Assembly (NCBI GenBank): GCA_944380695.1
Contig: CALWII010000029.1
Coordinates: 1 to 6,942 of the forward strand
Origin: an uncultured Clostridia bacterium
GTDB lineage: Bacteria > Bacillota > Clostridia > Christensenellales > UBA1242
Length of the DNA stretch: 6,942 bases
Direction of reading: 5' to 3'
The translations under genes were made by a program, and so were the position numbers. Of this stretch, positions 6,032 to 6,942 are shown piece by piece. Every line of letters starts with the position of its first letter. Within the stretch, counting starts at the first letter, position 1. The notes below the pieces were generated by a model. The model ran no database searches and was not told the DNA's origin. It saw only the letters and a list, made by a program, of their open reading frames with translations.

Positions 6032-6942
6032 TTAACTTACAGTAAACAAAAGTTTTGGTGGCATATTCTTTTTGTCTGATGCGAATCCTTGTATTTCACC
6101 GTCTTGTGATATTTTAAGTGCAACTCCGTATTTTGCCAATGCTATGGCGGCTGCTCTCCTACCGCCACCGCTTATAGAACCTGCTTCAATTTTTAAAATA
6201 GCTCCTGCGGCGATAATTGTACCATCATAATCTATAATCGTTGCACCGTCCATTGATAGAATGTCTTCTCGCATTTGTCTGTTAAGGTCTTGGAATTTTT
6301 TTCCTTGTATTATCTGTTTTAAACAAATAGACTTAAAACAACAATTCTTTGCTAAAAAGGTTTCATAATCATCGGCATAATAATTTTTAATGTCTTGTGA
6401 CTGATTCAAATTATACAATTTGTCTGCCTCTTCAAGTTGCTGTTGCTTTTTTGTATTATAATAATTTTCGTGAAGAATATCCCTAGCATCTATATGAGTC
6501 AATGCCAAATTAGCCATATCTCGTTTTAAATAAACGATAATTCCGCCAGAATATCTAAACGAACAATCGAGCGCCGTTAAATAAACAGCTCTTCTAACTT
6601 CTTTTACAGAATGAGTTGACCTGTAGGATAAAAGCTGTACGACTTCTTCGTGACTGTAAATATTCCATTTACCGCGCCTTTTAGAAAACATCAATGATTT
6701 GTTTTTAAAAATCAACATATCGCCCGTTTCAGTTAGCACTACCCCTATTTTTCTATCTCCGCAATACTTGGCAATATACGCATCATCATTCGGTGCAGTT
6801 GTAACATAACTTTTTATTTTGTTTAAGGCAACATAACCAATCAAGTAGCCCTCTCTATTAAATTCTATGAAAGAATTTTTGCCATCAGAAAGCAACGCAA
6901 AAAAGTCTGTTGCAACTATGTTTGAATAATGCAAATTTCTAT
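6032..6942 (-). CDS. DisA_N-type (diadenylate cyclase fold) protein with atypical motif, 5' end cut by window
   Basis: Numbering is from TTG 6934, but the frame stays open to the right edge, so the true start is probably outside. Residues 60-137 match the first half of a DAC-type fold: RKIGVVLTETGDMLIF (61-76), SKRRGKWNIY (84-93), VRRAVYLTALDCSFRYSGG (113-131). A helical, charged linker spans about 145-225. The second half carries DGA (229-231) within MDGATIIDYDGTIIAAGAIL, then GGGRRAAA (256-263) and KYGVALKISQDGEI (268-281). Canonical diadenylate cyclases such as DisA and CdaA make c-di-AMP from two ATP using DGA plus RHR; here the RHR position reads GRR. The GGGRxAAA form fits a divergent DisA_N subfamily, so cyclase activity is uncertain and nucleotide sensing is an alternative. 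No transmembrane segment or DisA DNA-binding domain is seen. Gene end and rnpB promoter are 2 bases apart, with no terminator between. Confidence 0.8.
   Translation of the reverse strand, partial: RNLHYSNIVATDFFALLSDGKNSFIEFNREGYLIGYVALNKIKSYVTTAPNDDAYIAKYCGDRKIGVVLTETGDMLIFKNKSLMFSKRRGKWNIYSHEEVVQLLSYRSTHSVKEVRRAVYLTALDCSFRYSGGIIVYLKRDMANLALTHIDARDILHENYYNTKKQQQLEEADKLYNLNQSQDIKNYYADDYETFLAKNCCFKSICLKQIIQGKKFQDLNRQMREDILSMDGATIIDYDGTIIAAGAILKIEAGSISGGGRRAAAIALAKYGVALKISQDGEIQGFASDKKNMPPKLLFTVS

Noticed and set aside
1..6942. Mobile element, CRISPR array, toxin-antitoxin or defence island
   Set aside because: No transposase, integrase, regularly spaced repeats, terminal inverted repeats or defence domains were found on either strand.

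Overview
AT-rich bacterial DNA in which every supported gene lies on the minus strand. Transcription therefore runs from high to low coordinates. In that order the genes are: a DisA_N-type (diadenylate cyclase fold) protein cut by the right edge; rnpB (RNase P RNA) with its own promoter and terminator; an unrecognised 387-residue protein; a three-gene cluster of rarA, an E2/CAT-fold acyltransferase-like protein and a small three-helix membrane protein; and polA, cut by the left edge.

The organism is probably a low-GC Bacillota of the Clostridia type, most likely uncultured. The RNase P RNA is the ancestral type A, including the P6 pseudoknot, rather than the type B of Bacilli and Mollicutes. 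The acyltransferase-like protein belongs to a group I associate with Clostridia. TGA, TAG and TAA all serve as stops and tryptophan is TGG, so code 4 is not used.

Layout: 1-1519 polA (N-terminal 506 codons); 1520-1651 AT-rich gap with the polA promoter and a short repeat; 1652-4273 the rarA cluster, whose genes overlap by 4 and 8 bases; 4274-4418 gap with the rarA promoter; 4419-5582 unknown gene; 5583-5660 leader plus the rnpB terminator; 5661-5995 rnpB; 5996-6031 rnpB promoter; 6032-6942 DisA_N-like gene. No stretch over 300 bases lacks a gene.

Three genes concern genome or RNA maintenance: polA (gap filling, primer removal), rarA (stalled forks) and rnpB (tRNA 5' processing). The DisA_N-like protein may connect to c-di-AMP signalling, but its active-site motif is atypical. 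The points most worth a second look are: (i) rarA and polA have extended -10 promoters ending only 6-7 bases before the ATG and no Shine-Dalgarno, which predicts leaderless mRNAs, while the internal cluster genes have good Shine-Dalgarno sites; (ii) the E2-like protein has Glu in place of the catalytic His; (iii) the RNase P RNA seems to lack the GGU that binds the tRNA CCA end; (iv) the unknown protein ends in a 22-residue tandem repeat. I see no mobile element, CRISPR array, defence locus or tRNA gene, and no wholly new system that the sequence alone would prove.
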